A stretch of DNA of 64,000 nucleotides from Begonia masoniana (lineage: Eukaryota > Streptophyta > Magnoliopsida > Cucurbitales > Begoniaceae), in assembly GCA_022432975.1 (NCBI GenBank), contig CM039508.1:19991779-20055778 (forward strand), written 5' to 3'. Below are positions 21,356 to 33,106 of the stretch, in pieces. The notes under the pieces were generated by a model. That model made no database searches. It was not told the DNA's origin and was given only the letters and a program-made list of their open reading frames with translations. How positions within the stretch are numbered: the first letter of the stretch is position 1; each line of letters opens with the position of its first letter. The translations under genes were made by a program, and so were the position numbers.

Positions 21356-23884
21356 ATGGCTTCATCATCTTTCGCTGTTCCTCAACCAGCCAAGAAGAAG
21401 GCTAAAGTCTCAGCTCGTCCTCCACGAGAGATTCCTCGTGCCAAAGAGTGGCCATCTCTCTTTTTTCTCTCTAAAACAGCTGAGTTAAGGTACCATGAAG
21501 ACTTTAAGTTCAAATCTTTAATTCCTAGTCGTGGGATTTACTTTGATGACTTAGCTAGAATGGACATTATAGAACCCTTGAAGGAACTCGGGTTATTAGG
21601 TCTTTTTGATGTAGAATCCTTCTATTACTCGGAAGCGATCAGAATGTTTTATGCCAACCTGAGTTTTACTTCTGATCTTTCCACTATTAAGAGTTTTGTG
21701 TATGAGAGAAAGCATCGGTAGATGTTTTTGTTTTCTATTGGCATCGGTAGATGTTTTTGTTTTCTATTGGCATCGGTAGATGTTTTTGTTTTCTATTGGC
21801 ATCGGTAGATGTTTTTGTTTTCTATTGGCATCGGTAGATGTTTTTGTTTTCTATTGGCATCGGTAGATGTTTTTGTTTTCTATTGGCATCGGTAGATGTT
21901 TTTGTTTTCTATTGGCATCGGTAGATGTTTTTGTTTTCTATTGGCATCGGTAGATGTTTTTGTTTTCTATTGGCATCGGTAGATGTTTTTGTTTTCTATT
22001 GGCATCGGTAGATGTTTTTGTTTTCTATTGGCATCGGTAGATGTTTTTGTTTTCTATTGGCATCGGTAGATGTTTTTGTTTTCTATTGGCATCGGTAGAT
22101 GTTTTTGTTTTCTATTGGCATCGGTAGATGTTTTTGTTTTCTATTGGCATCGGTAGATGTTTTTGTTTTCTATTGGCATCGGTAGATGTTTTTGTTTTCT
22201 ATTGGCATCGGGTTATTAGGTCTTTTTGATGTAGAATCCTTCTATTACTCGGAAGCGATCAGAATGTTTTATGCCAACCTGAGTTTTACTTCTGATCTTT
22301 CCACTATTAAGAGTTTTGTGTATGGAAAGAACATTGATATCACTCCACAGTTCATTAATTCCCTTTTAGAGGTCTCCCACTTAGATAGCTGCCCCTTCCA
22401 GTTTGTGTCCGGCACTGAGCCACCGTTCTTTGGAACCTCTGACGGTCAAAATTTTCTTCAGATTATAGCTCTAGACCCAAATCATTTCATTGATCATCTT
22501 AAGGGCAAACACCTGACCGCAAGGGCCAGGTTATTTCATCAGATGATAGGGTACAATATTGTCCCTAAGGGTGGTCATCATGACGAGGTGAGTGCCATGG
22601 AACTTGCTACCTCTTTACCTTACAACCTGCTCCTCATGAAGATATTTATGCAGCTTGATGTTGTTTTTCCAGAGGATGAAGACCCCTTCTGTCTTCAACC
22701 TTCCAGTTATTATTCCCAAACCACCCTGAGAAAATGGGAATTAAGAGAACAAGAACAGGGAACCTTGTTTTGGACGCTTCTAAGCAAAATACTGCTAAGG
22801 CAGCAGTTGCCAAAAAGGGGAAGAGAAAACTTATCCTGTCAGAGGAGTCCATTGCTGAAGGAGGGGATGACTCTGAGATACCAGCATTTAATAATTCCCC
22901 TTCTCAATCTCAGGCTTCTAGCTTCCAACCTCCTCCTCTAGTGCGAAGGTGTCGTGCCCCTTCTTCACGAGCCCATGTTTCAGAGGCCATCTCTACTCCC
23001 TCATCTGTGCCCCTTCCCTTTCCAGAGAATCCTCCTTCTCCTCCTCCTACACTCCTATTGCCTTCTCTGCCTCCACCAGTCCAACCACCTCCTACAGACC
23101 AATTACCTCCTCCAAGTCCAATTGCTTCTCCAGTCCCAATCTCTGGTCCTCCACCTGCATTTTTGATGCCCTCAATACCTGCCCTTCCACTTAACTCTCC
23201 AGTTCTTCCCACTCCTCCAGTCCAAGCCTCATCACCCATCTTATCCAATGCTCCTGCCACTCTATCTTATCAGAGGAGATTCTCGTTGAGTGAGGCTCAG
23301 TTAATGAGCTGAAGGCCTCTATTGACAGCATTGGGACAGCTCTCAGTTCCCTTGAAAGAAGGCTTGAACTGACTCTTGATGTCAAGCTAGCCAAGGCTCA
23401 AAAAGACATGAGCACAGATTTTGATACTGGTCTTGGTCTGCTGGCAACCAAAGTGGAAGGTCATCGCCGCCTTGTTGTCCGGGAACTTGAGTCACTCAAA
23501 TCCTCAATTGATAATCTGACTCCCGAACCAGCACCGGCACCGTCCAGTTCAATCAATGTCTCCGAGGCTTGCTATGAAGATCTCCTTCTTCCATTTTTCA
23601 GGCCTGCAGTTGACGAAGATGTGCGGTTCATGTCCCTACATATTCATGAAGCTGAGCGCCTGTTCTCTCCTTCTGTTGTTCCTACTGATGGTCCTTCTGT
23701 CGAGCCTCCTCCATGTATGGACATGGTGGTGTTCTCAGATCCTTCTCCATCTCCGGCTCCCTGCTTAGATATGGTGGTATATCAAGGCCTCTCTACCTCT
23801 GCTGCTCCTCAGCCAGCGCCCACTCCATGCCAAAGTTTAGTGCTCTATCATCCACCCATCCCTCAAGCTATTGCTTCCCTCTAA
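21356..23884 (+). pseudogene. Third ORF of the Copia element, env-position protein
   Basis: ATG at 21356 starts MASSSFAVPQPAKKKAKVSA, a basic, NLS-like N-terminus. Then comes a domain with EAIRMFYANLSF and IKSFVYGKNIDITPQFINSL, resembling the putative plant transposon protein domain often found next to plant retroelements. A Pro-rich segment (about 22920-23260) and a coiled-coil-like segment (ELKASIDSIGTALSSLERRL) follow, ending in a second Pro-rich tail at 23884. The frame is broken by the 620-bp minisatellite insertion (21588-22207), by an A-run indel near 22735, and near 23300. I see no signal peptide or membrane helix, so an envelope role is not supported. Function unknown. Confidence 0.72.
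21712..22210 (+). repeat. 29-bp minisatellite, 17 identical units
   Basis: Seventeen head-to-tail units of 29 bp starting GCATCGGTAGATG, with no visible difference among them, end at GCATCG (22205-22210). A 117-bp piece of coding sequence is repeated on both sides (21588-21704 and 22208-22324), joined at the right by the microhomology TCGGG. The whole insertion is 620 bp and interrupts the third ORF. Unit identity points to a very recent event or to an assembly loop. Confidence 0.95.
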
Positions 23885-24296
23885 ACACGTGGAGGCTTAC
23901 TTCTCTTCAGACCTTGTAGTGCCTGCTTGGATTAACCAAGCTTTTTGGAATTATTTTATAGCCTTTTTTAAGTAGCTGATACTCTCTTTAATGTCTCAAC
24001 TTTTCTTAATTTACTAATGCAATTACTCTGATGTGTTTTCTGAATTGTGTTGAATGCTTCTGTTGTCTCTCTGCTTGTTTTGGATAATGTCAATGGGGGA
24101 GAATGGTATAAAAGTATTTGATCAATTATTTATGCTTTGTGCCATTGCTGAATATGTTTTTTGGTTGTTGTGTGTTTTTGAAACTCTGGTATGCTCTGTG
24201 TTTCTTTCTGGAAAATATGCATTTACTATGGGGGAGCTAAGATTATGGGGGAGAGCAATGTTTAATCAAATTTTATACTCATAATTTGTCATCATC
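23885..24296 (+). other. Copia 3' untranslated spacer
   Basis: AT-rich spacer between the third ORF and the polypurine tract. It contains several GGGGGAG-type purine runs (about 24095, 24230, 24248) resembling partial copies of the polypurine tract. No coding region supported. Confidence 0.55.
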
Positions 24297-24310
24297 AAAA
24301 AGGGGGAGAT
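24297..24310 (+). other. Polypurine tract
   Basis: AAAAAGGGGGAGA lies immediately before the 3' LTR and would prime plus-strand DNA synthesis. Confidence 0.9.
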
Positions 24311-25782
24311 TGTTGACTTAAATAGTGTTTAAGTCTAAATATGTTTTTGATGATGTTTTTAGAATGTCAAGTATGTAATTTGATTATGTTTATTAATAGA
24401 GAATAATGAATTATAAATGTGATTTAATTTGTTGGAAATACCCTCGAAAATGGTATTTTAGTAGTCTAACAATCGGGTTGAGTGTACAGGGCTAAAAATT
24501 AATAAACAAATGGTACATCCACTGATCCCGAAATGACATAGAAGAGTTCCTTCTGCCGATCGCAAAACGACAAAGAATAAAGTCGTTTAAAGGCTACTCC
24601 TACCGATAGCGGTTCAGCGTTTAAAACATTATTCCTGCCGATACCTTTTCAAGCGTTGAAGTGTTGCATCATCCGATAGCGTTTCAAGATGCATCTGCCG
24701 ATGAAACCTTCAAGATGCATCTACCGGTGAAGTCTTCAAGGTGTATCTGCCGATGAAGCCTTCAAGATGCATCTGCCGGTGAAGTCTTCAAGATGCATCT
24801 GCCGATGGAGTCTTCAAGATGCATCTGCCGGTGAAGTCTTCAAGATGCATCTGTCGATGGAATCTTCAAGATACATCTGCCGAAGGCATTTGAAGATACA
24901 TCTGCCGATGGTGTTTTCAAGTTGTTTCTGCCGATGATTTTTCAAGATGCATCAGCCGATAGTTTTTCAGTATGCATCTGCCGATGGAATTCAAAGCTTG
25001 CATCTGCCGATGACTTATCATGTTGCATCTACCGATGGCGTTTTGAAGATACTCATACCGATAGCTTTTAAAGCTACTTCCATCGATGATCTTCCGCTAG
25101 AATTCAAAATAGCCGCGAAGCTACAGTGACGTCGTTTTCAGCATTAACTCCAGAACTTTAATGGCGACGACGACTTGCAACTACAGACGGCAACGGCTAT
25201 CTGAAATTGTACGAAAGCTGCTCCAATGGTAACAAAGTTTCCATTATTGGATGAGGAGCATTGAAGTCAAGAGCCGATTAACTTACAGAGTATTTAAGTC
25301 AAGGTTAGAGCACGATGGAATAACTTTTGCGAATTTTACTCTTGAACCCTAATCTGCAAAATCATTCATACTCTGTATTTCTTCTACACCTCTCGATTTT
25401 AACTTGAGATTTAACCCTTGTGAGAGTGTAGTTTGAGCTTATAATTTACGAACTCAACTATCTGTATAAGGCAGTGGATTGACGCCCGTGAAGTTCAATC
25501 CTGAATTGTAAAAGCAGTTGATCGGAGCCAGGAATTCCGATTTGTTTTTTCTCACTGAGGAGAAGGTTAAGGATCTTCAAGGGGTGAACCTTGAAGCGTG
25601 GATGTAGGTAAGGTTTGGCCGAACCACGTAAAAAATCTTGTGTTGATTTTTTCTCTCTCTCTCTCTCTGTTATTTGTATTATTGTGTTTGCTTGGTGATT
25701 AGTTTAAGAAAAAATTTGCTGTTAGGTTAATATTTTTAAAAAGGTCTAATTCACCCCCCTCTTAGACAATCTCGATCCTACA
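24311..25782 (+). repeat. Copia 3' LTR (1472 bp)
   Basis: Starts TGTTGACTTAAATAG and ends GATCCTACA, then the target-site copy AACAC (25783-25787). Compared with the 5' LTR, the CATCTGCCGATGG array (about 24520-25105) is partly rearranged, with some units changed, while the U5 half is almost unchanged. Confidence 0.93.
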
Positions 25783-27172
25783 AACACTACAAACAATCGC
25801 GAACTTCATCGAGGCGAGTAATATAGTGTGATCGACTGGACCCTAAAATGGTTGACTGGAACTGTCATGACCCAGATGTGGACCTAAATAGTAACGTCGG
25901 GTTGAGCGACCCAATCCTCAGATAGTACCTGACCACCCAGCTCAATGCTAGGTTTTTACTGCGAAAGACTTTAAAGTAAACTAAACATTGACCCACTAAG
26001 AATGGACTGAAATCCACATAATGATCACATAATAATATGATAGTGTAAAACTTAAATAAAACAATGAAATACTGTGCAGGAAATAAAATACCTAACACCC
26101 AATAATTATTACGGACCAAAGAACAAAATAATACAACAAAAGAATTTCCTCAACAGAACAACGATCAATATGGGGTGCGAAATGCATTGCAGAGGCCGAT
26201 CGCTCCAAGCAAGGGTTGATCATTGCCCCACACATGACACAACAGAGGTCGACACTTTAAGTAAAGTGTCGACCTTTGTTCACTCTAGACAAAACAAAGT
26301 TTAATCTTAGCGGTCGACACCTCATGGTAGGGGTCGACACCTTGACCAAAGAGTTGACCCTCGCTGTTCTCCAGTGTGCAGGGGTCTACAATTTGAGAAA
26401 AGGCGACCCTTGACTCTTTCGGGTATAGCAAGTGTCGGTCGGCCAGTCAAAACTTACACCCTATAGTCTGCCGGGGTCGACACTTGCCGAGGTGTCGATT
26501 CTTACTTGGCTTTGCCATCACCACCGGTCGATACCTGCTTGACAAGTTATGATCGCTGCATTGATTTCCAGTGACGGGAAGCGGGAAATCCGGCTTCCCT
26601 CACCGATTTCTGCTTCCAATCGAAGCTATAACCTGCATAGAACTCAAATGTACCAAAATATCACAAAAATACCCCAAGGCTTCGAGTTTACAAGCTCGGA
26701 TTCGAAATCAACAAAAACCTTAACTTAAAAGCAGGGTTTAAATTTGAATTACACGCAGCAAACCTTCACAAAAATAGAAGATGAGAGTGACACAAACACG
26801 ATCTTAGCATCAGAAACCCTCCATTCTACGCTCGGGATCTCTCACCCTCTCCCTTCACTTCTCTAGGCAAAGGAATGAAGAATTTCTTTCTTCCTTCTAT
26901 GACTAAAAAAAGAATTAATTAAAATTAAAATAAATCAAAAATAAAATTATATATATAAATATAATATATAATATTATATTAAACCTATCTTCGAATTAAA
27001 TCCTACACAACAGAACACAACTCCTAGAATAATTATCCAAACCCAATCAGGAAAATTTACAAAGTCTAAACAAAATTTCACTTGCAAAAATTTAATCTAC
27101 TTAATCAAATCTCGAGGCTCAACTACGTAGAAAATTCTGAAATTCACTGTTTCACGAATTTCCTCCTAACAA

Positions 27173-28150
27173 TAGGGGTGGGCACGGTCCGGTCCGGTCC
27201 AATTTCCGCTTGGAACTGGACCGGACCAGTCATTTTAGGATTTTAGTTCTTAGGACCGGAACCGATTCCTCCCGAATGATTTTTTAATTTTTTTTTTTTT
27301 CAAAATGCAAAAACACATCAGAACTCAGAATCATTCTGAATGCTTCTTTTCTACTACGTTTTCTCTCTCTCTCTAGAAAACAGACAATTATACTTCTTCG
27401 GAGAAAAATATTTTCTCTTTGGCTTTTTTCAAAGGCTATGAAGAAGGTTCACCATCTCATCGAGTTATCAGCAATGGCGGACCAGCCAATTTTTGAGTCG
27501 GAGTCAAGCTGCACAAACCCTGCTTCATCTTCCTCGCCTTCGCCATCCTTGCCGCCGGAAAGATTTGACGGGTCAGTCGATGCAGAAACGATCAGCTTAT
27601 GATACCGACAGTAAACATCCCGTTTTCCGTGGAGTTCGAAAGCGAGCTTGGGGAAAATGGTGTTTGAAATCCAAGAACCCAGAAAGAAAAGTCGGATCTG
27701 GCTCGGTACTTTTGCCACGCCGGAAATGGCTGCTCGAGCTCACGGCGTCGCCGCTTTAAGCATCAAAGGAAAGTCCGCCATACTCAACTTCCCAGAACAC
27801 GCTGGAGCTCTTCCCCGCCCGGCTTCCAACTCTCCTAGAGATTTTCAAGTCGCTGCTGCTACAGCAGCTTCAATGGATTTTCTCGTTCCTTCATCACCAT
27901 CCTCGTTGACGCCGCAGATCTTAGTCTTCTTCGGGAAAATCACTGAACTGAACTAAAGCCAACAGGGAAGTCGGTATTCCCGCGGTTCCCGGTTCTGTGA
28001 TCAACAGAACCGGGACCGTGGATCGCGATTCTGGTCCTATTGTTCTGGAAACTGGGAACCGGTCCCATAACTAGAAAATCGCCCAAGAACCGGACGAAAC
28101 CGACGGTCCAGTCCGGTCCACCGGTTCCGGTCCGGTTCTGCCCACCCCTA
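27173..28150 (+). mobile_element. hAT element 3 carrying a captured ERF fragment (978 bp)
   Basis: Left end TAGGGGTGGGCACGG, right end GCCCACCCCTA, flanked by an exact 8-bp duplication CCTAACAA (27165-27172 and 28151-28158). The subterminal regions share CCGGTTC/GGACCGG words and the block ACTGAACTAAAGCCAACAGG with hAT elements 1 and 2, so all three are one family. The interior of this copy is different: it holds an AP2/ERF gene fragment on the plus strand. There is no transposase. It is a gene-capturing (Pack-type) non-autonomous hAT. Confidence 0.92.
27474..27956 (+). pseudogene. Captured AP2/ERF transcription factor fragment
   Basis: ATG at 27474 opens MADQPIFESESSCTNPASSS, ending at TGA (27600). 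The next codons in the same frame give [16 protein letters not shown], the first half of an AP2 DNA-binding domain. A frameshift at about 27660 leads to [20 protein letters not shown], then [21 protein letters not shown] and a short tail. Intact AP2 domains of the DREB/TINY-like group have this layout, with YRGVR and WLGTF contacting the GCC-box/DRE DNA. The stop and the shift make it a pseudogene. Being enclosed by hAT ends and TSDs, it was carried here by the transposon, without visible introns. Confidence 0.88.
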
Positions 28151-29590
28151 CCTAACAAGTCCAAAAATAAAATATTAATCTACCTAATGCAAGCTTTTGG
28201 AATTTTACTATGAGCAAGCTTTTGGAATTTTACTACACAAGACACGAAAATCGTTGATTTGACTAAAAATTTACACGTGGCAAAAAACCAATGAAACATC
28301 AAACAACAAAAAAAATTTACTTGAGAAAGTTATGAATAGAAAATTGGTAGATATTACATGCATGGGTCAACCAGTCCCCAGCAAGGGTTGACTCTTTGAT
28401 TCTCTTGGATTTTTCCATGGGTTGACGGGTTTCCAAAATGATCTATCATTGACCCCCCTCGGATCTAGCTTGTGGGCGACTGATTACCAAAGCGATCGAC
28501 CCTTCAAGATGTCAACCGAGAGGTTGACATCTGATCATCTCTGTTTCCAGCAAGTGTCGAAGTGTCAGCCTCACATAGCAGTCGATACTTTAGCAATTTC
28601 AATCGCATTTCTTTGTCATTTTTCACCTCTAATCACACAATCAACTTACAGAAATCCTAAATTTACTTAGATAACACAAAAATAACCAAGATATTGAAGT
28701 TTCCAAACTGGATTCCAAACTAACAATAAATCCTAAATTTTAAACTCGAAAACAGAGGTAAAAACTAACTTACCCTCAAAGCTCATTCACAAAATGTTGG
28801 TGCTCGAAGTCTCGCTAATACGTCTTTAGCCTTGGAACTCAATGGATTGTCATGCAAACGCAACGCACCTCTCTCTTGGCTGCCGCGCGGTGGTGTTTGT
28901 GAAAAGGAAGAAAACATTTCCTTTTCTAAAACAATAATTGATTTTAATAAATAAAAATCCTTACATTCCGAGTCGAAAAAACCTGAATATTTTTAAAAAA
29001 TTTACACGAGGTAAGATCCAAATTACTCAACATTATTTCCTTAAATTTAACTACACTGTAATTTTTCAAATTTCTGAAAATCCAATGTGGCCATGAAACG
29101 ACACGAGTCAAACCAGAACACATTGATCGTCAATAACGCAAAAAAAAAATTAACACGTGAAATTTAATTAATTAAAAAATACAGTGATTTTACAAGATCT
29201 TTTTATAAATTTGTATTAAATTTTGAAGTAATTATTTTTATGTATTTTCACTCTTCCTATAACCGAAATCACTCCGGCCGGGAGGATATGCAACCCTAGT
29301 TCTTACAATGTGTTCATGATTCCTCGTGAAAAGGAGGAAAAAGAAGCAAAGAGAACAAAAAAATAGTGACCAGCGCCAGAACAAGTAGATTAAGGCAAAT
29401 ATACAGTCTCCTGCTTCAAGCTCCACACAACATTCCTAGTAAACCTTAACCCTAAATTTAATGTCTTCTTCTTTTCCTCTTTCCTAAGAACAAGCTCACT
29501 ATTAATAACATTTAACAACACAGATGGTAGAAAACTAAAGACAAAGAAGAAGAAACTAGCCAAGTAGTACAGACTCTGAATGTTTTGCCC

Positions 29591-32500
29591 TTACAACCCG
29601 AGGGAGTAAGTGTTGAATCCAAATCCTCCCTCCATCATCGACGTCTCGTTCTGTTCCTGAATTTACGCAACAAAAAATCCTTCAATTAAAAAGACAGCAA
29701 ATAAAAATAAGCACTTCTATGATTATGTCCTATCTAGTATATTATATGATTTATACAACTTCTCAGCACCCATTACAGATCTTCCATCAGTTCATACAAA
29801 AATGCATTGCGCCCAGAACTTGTATCAATATTCGATAAAATCCCGAAAATTCAACTTGTACTATGTTACAAAGATAGATTTATGTTCGAAATTAAAGAAA
29901 AAAGGTGTCATTCACATCACAGCTTCAACTACTTTCAATCACAGCAATATCATATACTCATTTGCTCAAACTTACAAGTATTTGAAATTATATGTTATCC
30001 AAAAACGAACGTTTTTAATTTGATATTTAAGCCAAATATTTGACCATACCTGTTTGATCATTGCATTCATGACATCATCAAATGATTCATAATTGCTTTG
30101 AACGGCTCCATCCTGCGATTTAGTTTGATGTAAGAGACTGTTCCCATGCTGAACATATAAAGGAGTTCCGCCCGTTATTAAATGATTACTGAAAGAAAGA
30201 TCAAACACTTTACGACCGGCTGTATTATTTTGGTCCATAATCGACCCTAAGAAACCAGAAGAACCCATACAATCTACAGCTGTGTAAGAATGATTCATAT
30301 TCTGATGGAAACCATGCCTATTTTCGTCCAACCTTCGTTTTGGTAGAACATTCATCGTTTGAACAATATTTCCGATTAACCCTTCTTGGTATCGATCCCC
30401 ACTTGAATCCTGCTTAGGATCCAAAACGGCACCAGTCGAAGAGTAATCAATAGGAACTCTCCCAATACTAGAATGGGTAGTAGAAATACTCATGTTATTT
30501 GAAGTCAATCGATCATGAGCGTAATTCTCAAACGGATTTAATGAGAAACTGGACATTTGAACTGCGTGATTCCAGTTTTCATCGCATCGATTGTGATCTA
30601 AGTTATTAGAACCGTTGATGCCAATATCGAAAGAATCTTGACTCGATGAAGCCACTTTTGCAGAAGATTCAGCTCCAAATCCTCTCCTACTTGGTATTTG
30701 AGTCGTATTACCTTGTAATACCAAAGACGAAGTGGACATAGAATTGTTCGATAGTGTAAAACCCGATCCACCATTAATGGGGTTAAACTCTTTCATCACA
30801 GTACTGGGTTTTCCTGGCTGCAACTGACTGATCTGTAATGAAGTTGGAATCCCTTGAAATATGCTTGGAGTTTGATTCGTAGAACACATTCCGGCCTCGA
30901 CTTTACCAAGGGTAGTCGCCGGATTATTTAAGTTTTGGGAATTGCCTTGTTGGACGAGCCCAGAAGAAGCGATTCCATGAAGGGTCAATCCGGCTGGTGT
31001 ATTCAATCTTCCGAGCATTCCACTGGGTGGATATGATGATAATGGTGTGTTTGAAAATCTTCCATTTCCGGCTAAGGAGCACAAGTCTCCAAATCCATCA
31101 ATGGTCCCAATTCGCATGTAAGAGGCATCTTTAACTCCCAAAGCAGCAGCAATATTAGCTTGCTGGGTTGCCACACTGCTGATTCTTTTCAGGTAGAGCC
31201 TGTATTTCTGCAACACAGCATTACAAAGATAAAAGACTTTTTTTGAACATGAGGACAAAACCAAGACTAGTTTGCCTCGATTACAAGAAATTATTTGGCC
31301 AATTCAGATGTTCTAGAAGTGCAGCATAGTAACTTCCCTTTTCAAATATGTTGATTTTCACTGCTTGAAAGTACAATTTCATAGTCATTTGCGCCAAAAT
31401 GATCCATTTTTACTGTGGGGACTATAAAATTTATTCAATAATGTGAGGGTTAACCTTCTCATTTTCCACATTTACATCACATCTTTGATCTAATATAATC
31501 ATATTCAACAAAAAGGGAGAATAGTAAATAAGATCGTCACATCGCACGGTAACTTAAAATTTGGTAAATAAGAAGACGACTCTAGATTATTCGTTTTACT
31601 TCCATATGAAACAAATTAAACAGGTTTTTACTAAGTTCAAACAAAAAGACACAAGATCAAAATATTTGAATTCAAAACACAGAGGCGTAAGAAAGATTGC
31701 TAGATATAGATCAGAAGGCAGAGATCTACAGATAAAGAGATTAGAAAGAACAAAGAAATGAGGAAAGTAAAAGACATGGGAAGGACTCATAATGTCAAAT
31801 TTCTATATTCAATAATAAGATTACATTTAAATTATGTAATATAAATAATAGGGCTCAGTAAAGCAAACAAGGATTTATACCTGCAAATGGCTGGCTACAT
31901 TTTCTCGTGTGAGTCCTTCAACATTCATGAGATCGAGTATCTTCTTCGGAACAGCCTCTGCATTAAAATGATAATAACAAGGCTTTAGAAAATGCTTCAA
32001 ACCAAATGAACAATACTTTAATTTATCAAAAAACTCACTATCGAGGCCGAGCTGATGAACAGCTGCAACGAATTTCCGGTGCAACTCGACCGACCAAACT
32101 ACTCGAGGCTTCTTCTGGGTTGAAGGGTCTTCGTTCTCATGTTCAATCTCTTCCCCTTCCTCTTCTTCATCTTCGTTTTGATCCTTCCGCTTTCTGTTCA
32201 GTTTCCCATTTTCTCCATTTTCGGTTGAGGAAAAAGCTTGTTCGCTTTCGCTGTTTCCTTGCTGATAAATGTTTTGATTGGTGGAATTGTTTTGTTCTTT
32301 CAAATCAAACTTCCTTCTTCGAATCACGTGTTGCCATATGTTCTTTAGCTCCTCGATTCGAACAGGTTTCAGCAAATAATCGCAAGCACCATGAGTAACG
32401 CCCTTCATTACAAGCTCGGTATCGCTATGAGCTGACAACACTATAGTGATCGTATAAAACAAAACACAATCAGGAGAAATCGAACTAAGATCTCTTCTGG

Positions 32501-33106
32501 TAATAAACTAAGCCCCAATTGGATGAAGAAGAGAGTGAGGTAACGGAGAAGATGCTCAGACTTACTGATAACGGGTAAGTCCATTTCGAGCCCCACATGC
32601 TCAAGGAGTTTAAATCCATCCATGTCCGGCATATTTACATCACTGATAACAAGGTCAAACATATTTCTGTTTTCCCTCAACATTTTCAGAGCCTGGACCG
32701 CCTGATTTGTAGTGGTAACTACAGAAGCAAAACCAAATTAAACCTAATTCCTATAGGAATCAACAAATTATCACCAGACTTTGACCTACTGGTAGGCAGA
32801 CTGATGGGTTTTACAGGACTCGTGAAATAATCAGCTAAAAGGAGGACATAGGAGATGGATACGAGGTTAAAAAGAAGCAATTGAACGAAAAGTGAGAGAG
32901 GGAAACAAAATTTGAGCAGAATATTTTAAAAGTGAATTCGGAGAAGAAGGAAACGGACCGTGATATTTGCATCTGCGAAGTAGAGTCTCCAAAACTTTAA
33001 GGCAAATAGGGTCGTCGTCGACGGCAAGAACACGCATACCAACCGGGAATCCGTCGGCGGATCCATTTTCAGCCGCCAAACCACTTCTTTGATTTTCCAC
33101 AATCAT
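29591..33106 (-). CDS. Type-B response regulator, ARR10/ARR12-like, six exons
   Basis: A nuclear transcription factor at the end of the cytokinin phosphorelay: histidine phosphotransfer proteins phosphorylate its receiver and it activates type-A ARR and other target genes. Exons (minus strand): 33106-32959, 32718-32566, 32440-32039, 31957-31881, 31207-30050, 29656-29591; all GT-AG; 2004 nt, 667 aa. Receiver: acidic pocket DDD at 30-32, phospho-acceptor Asp76 in [12 protein letters not shown], Lys125 in [13 protein letters not shown] basic stretch NRKRKD and an acidic run precede the GARP (Myb-like) domain at about 211-269, from [16 protein letters not shown] to [16 protein letters not shown]. 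The long exon 5 is the Gln/Asn/Ser-rich activation region; the tail ends NTYSLGL. Start chosen at MIVENQRSG; the DDD and MRVLAVDDD context is closest to ARR10/ARR12. No break seen. Exact orthology not resolved. Confidence 0.96.

Larger units (their letters stand above)
15848..25782 (+). mobile_element. Full-length SIRE-like Copia retrotransposon, defective
   Basis: Two LTRs (15848-17314 and 24311-25782) begin TGTTGACTT and end CCTACA, flanked by an exact 5-bp duplication AACAC (15843-15847 and 25783-25787). A PBS follows the 5' LTR and a polypurine tract precedes the 3' LTR. Order inside: gag with zinc knuckles, protease, integrase, RT, RNase H, then a third ORF. Copia order (INT before RT), long LTRs, large gag and an extra 3' ORF fit the SIRE/Maximus lineage. 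The copy is dead: stops in gag and INT, frameshifts, a deletion from the INT core into RT, and a minisatellite expansion in the third ORF. Confidence 0.93.
25863..29300 (-). repeat. Minus-oriented LTR-like repeat region
   Basis: TGTCATGACCC at 25863 looks like the reverse complement of an LTR 3' end. Rightward are GTCGACAC/GTGTCGAC word clusters (26225-26560) and a second related cluster (28365-28575). Around 26560-27000 and 28570-28950 two diverged but similar blocks occur, each passing into a CT-rich leader-like segment; the second has, on the minus strand, a donor-like GGTAAGTTAG at about 28770. I infer one or two decayed LTRs read on the minus strand, split by the hAT at 27173. No TSD was found, so boundaries are tentative. 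Confidence 0.4.

Noticed and set aside
22910..23260. 116-codon Gly-rich minus-strand ORF
   Set aside because: Antisense shadow of the Pro-rich segment of the Copia third ORF.
21356..23884. True envelope glycoprotein gene
   Set aside because: Position fits, but no signal peptide, membrane helix or cleavage motif was seen; the recognised domain is a plant-transposon-protein type.
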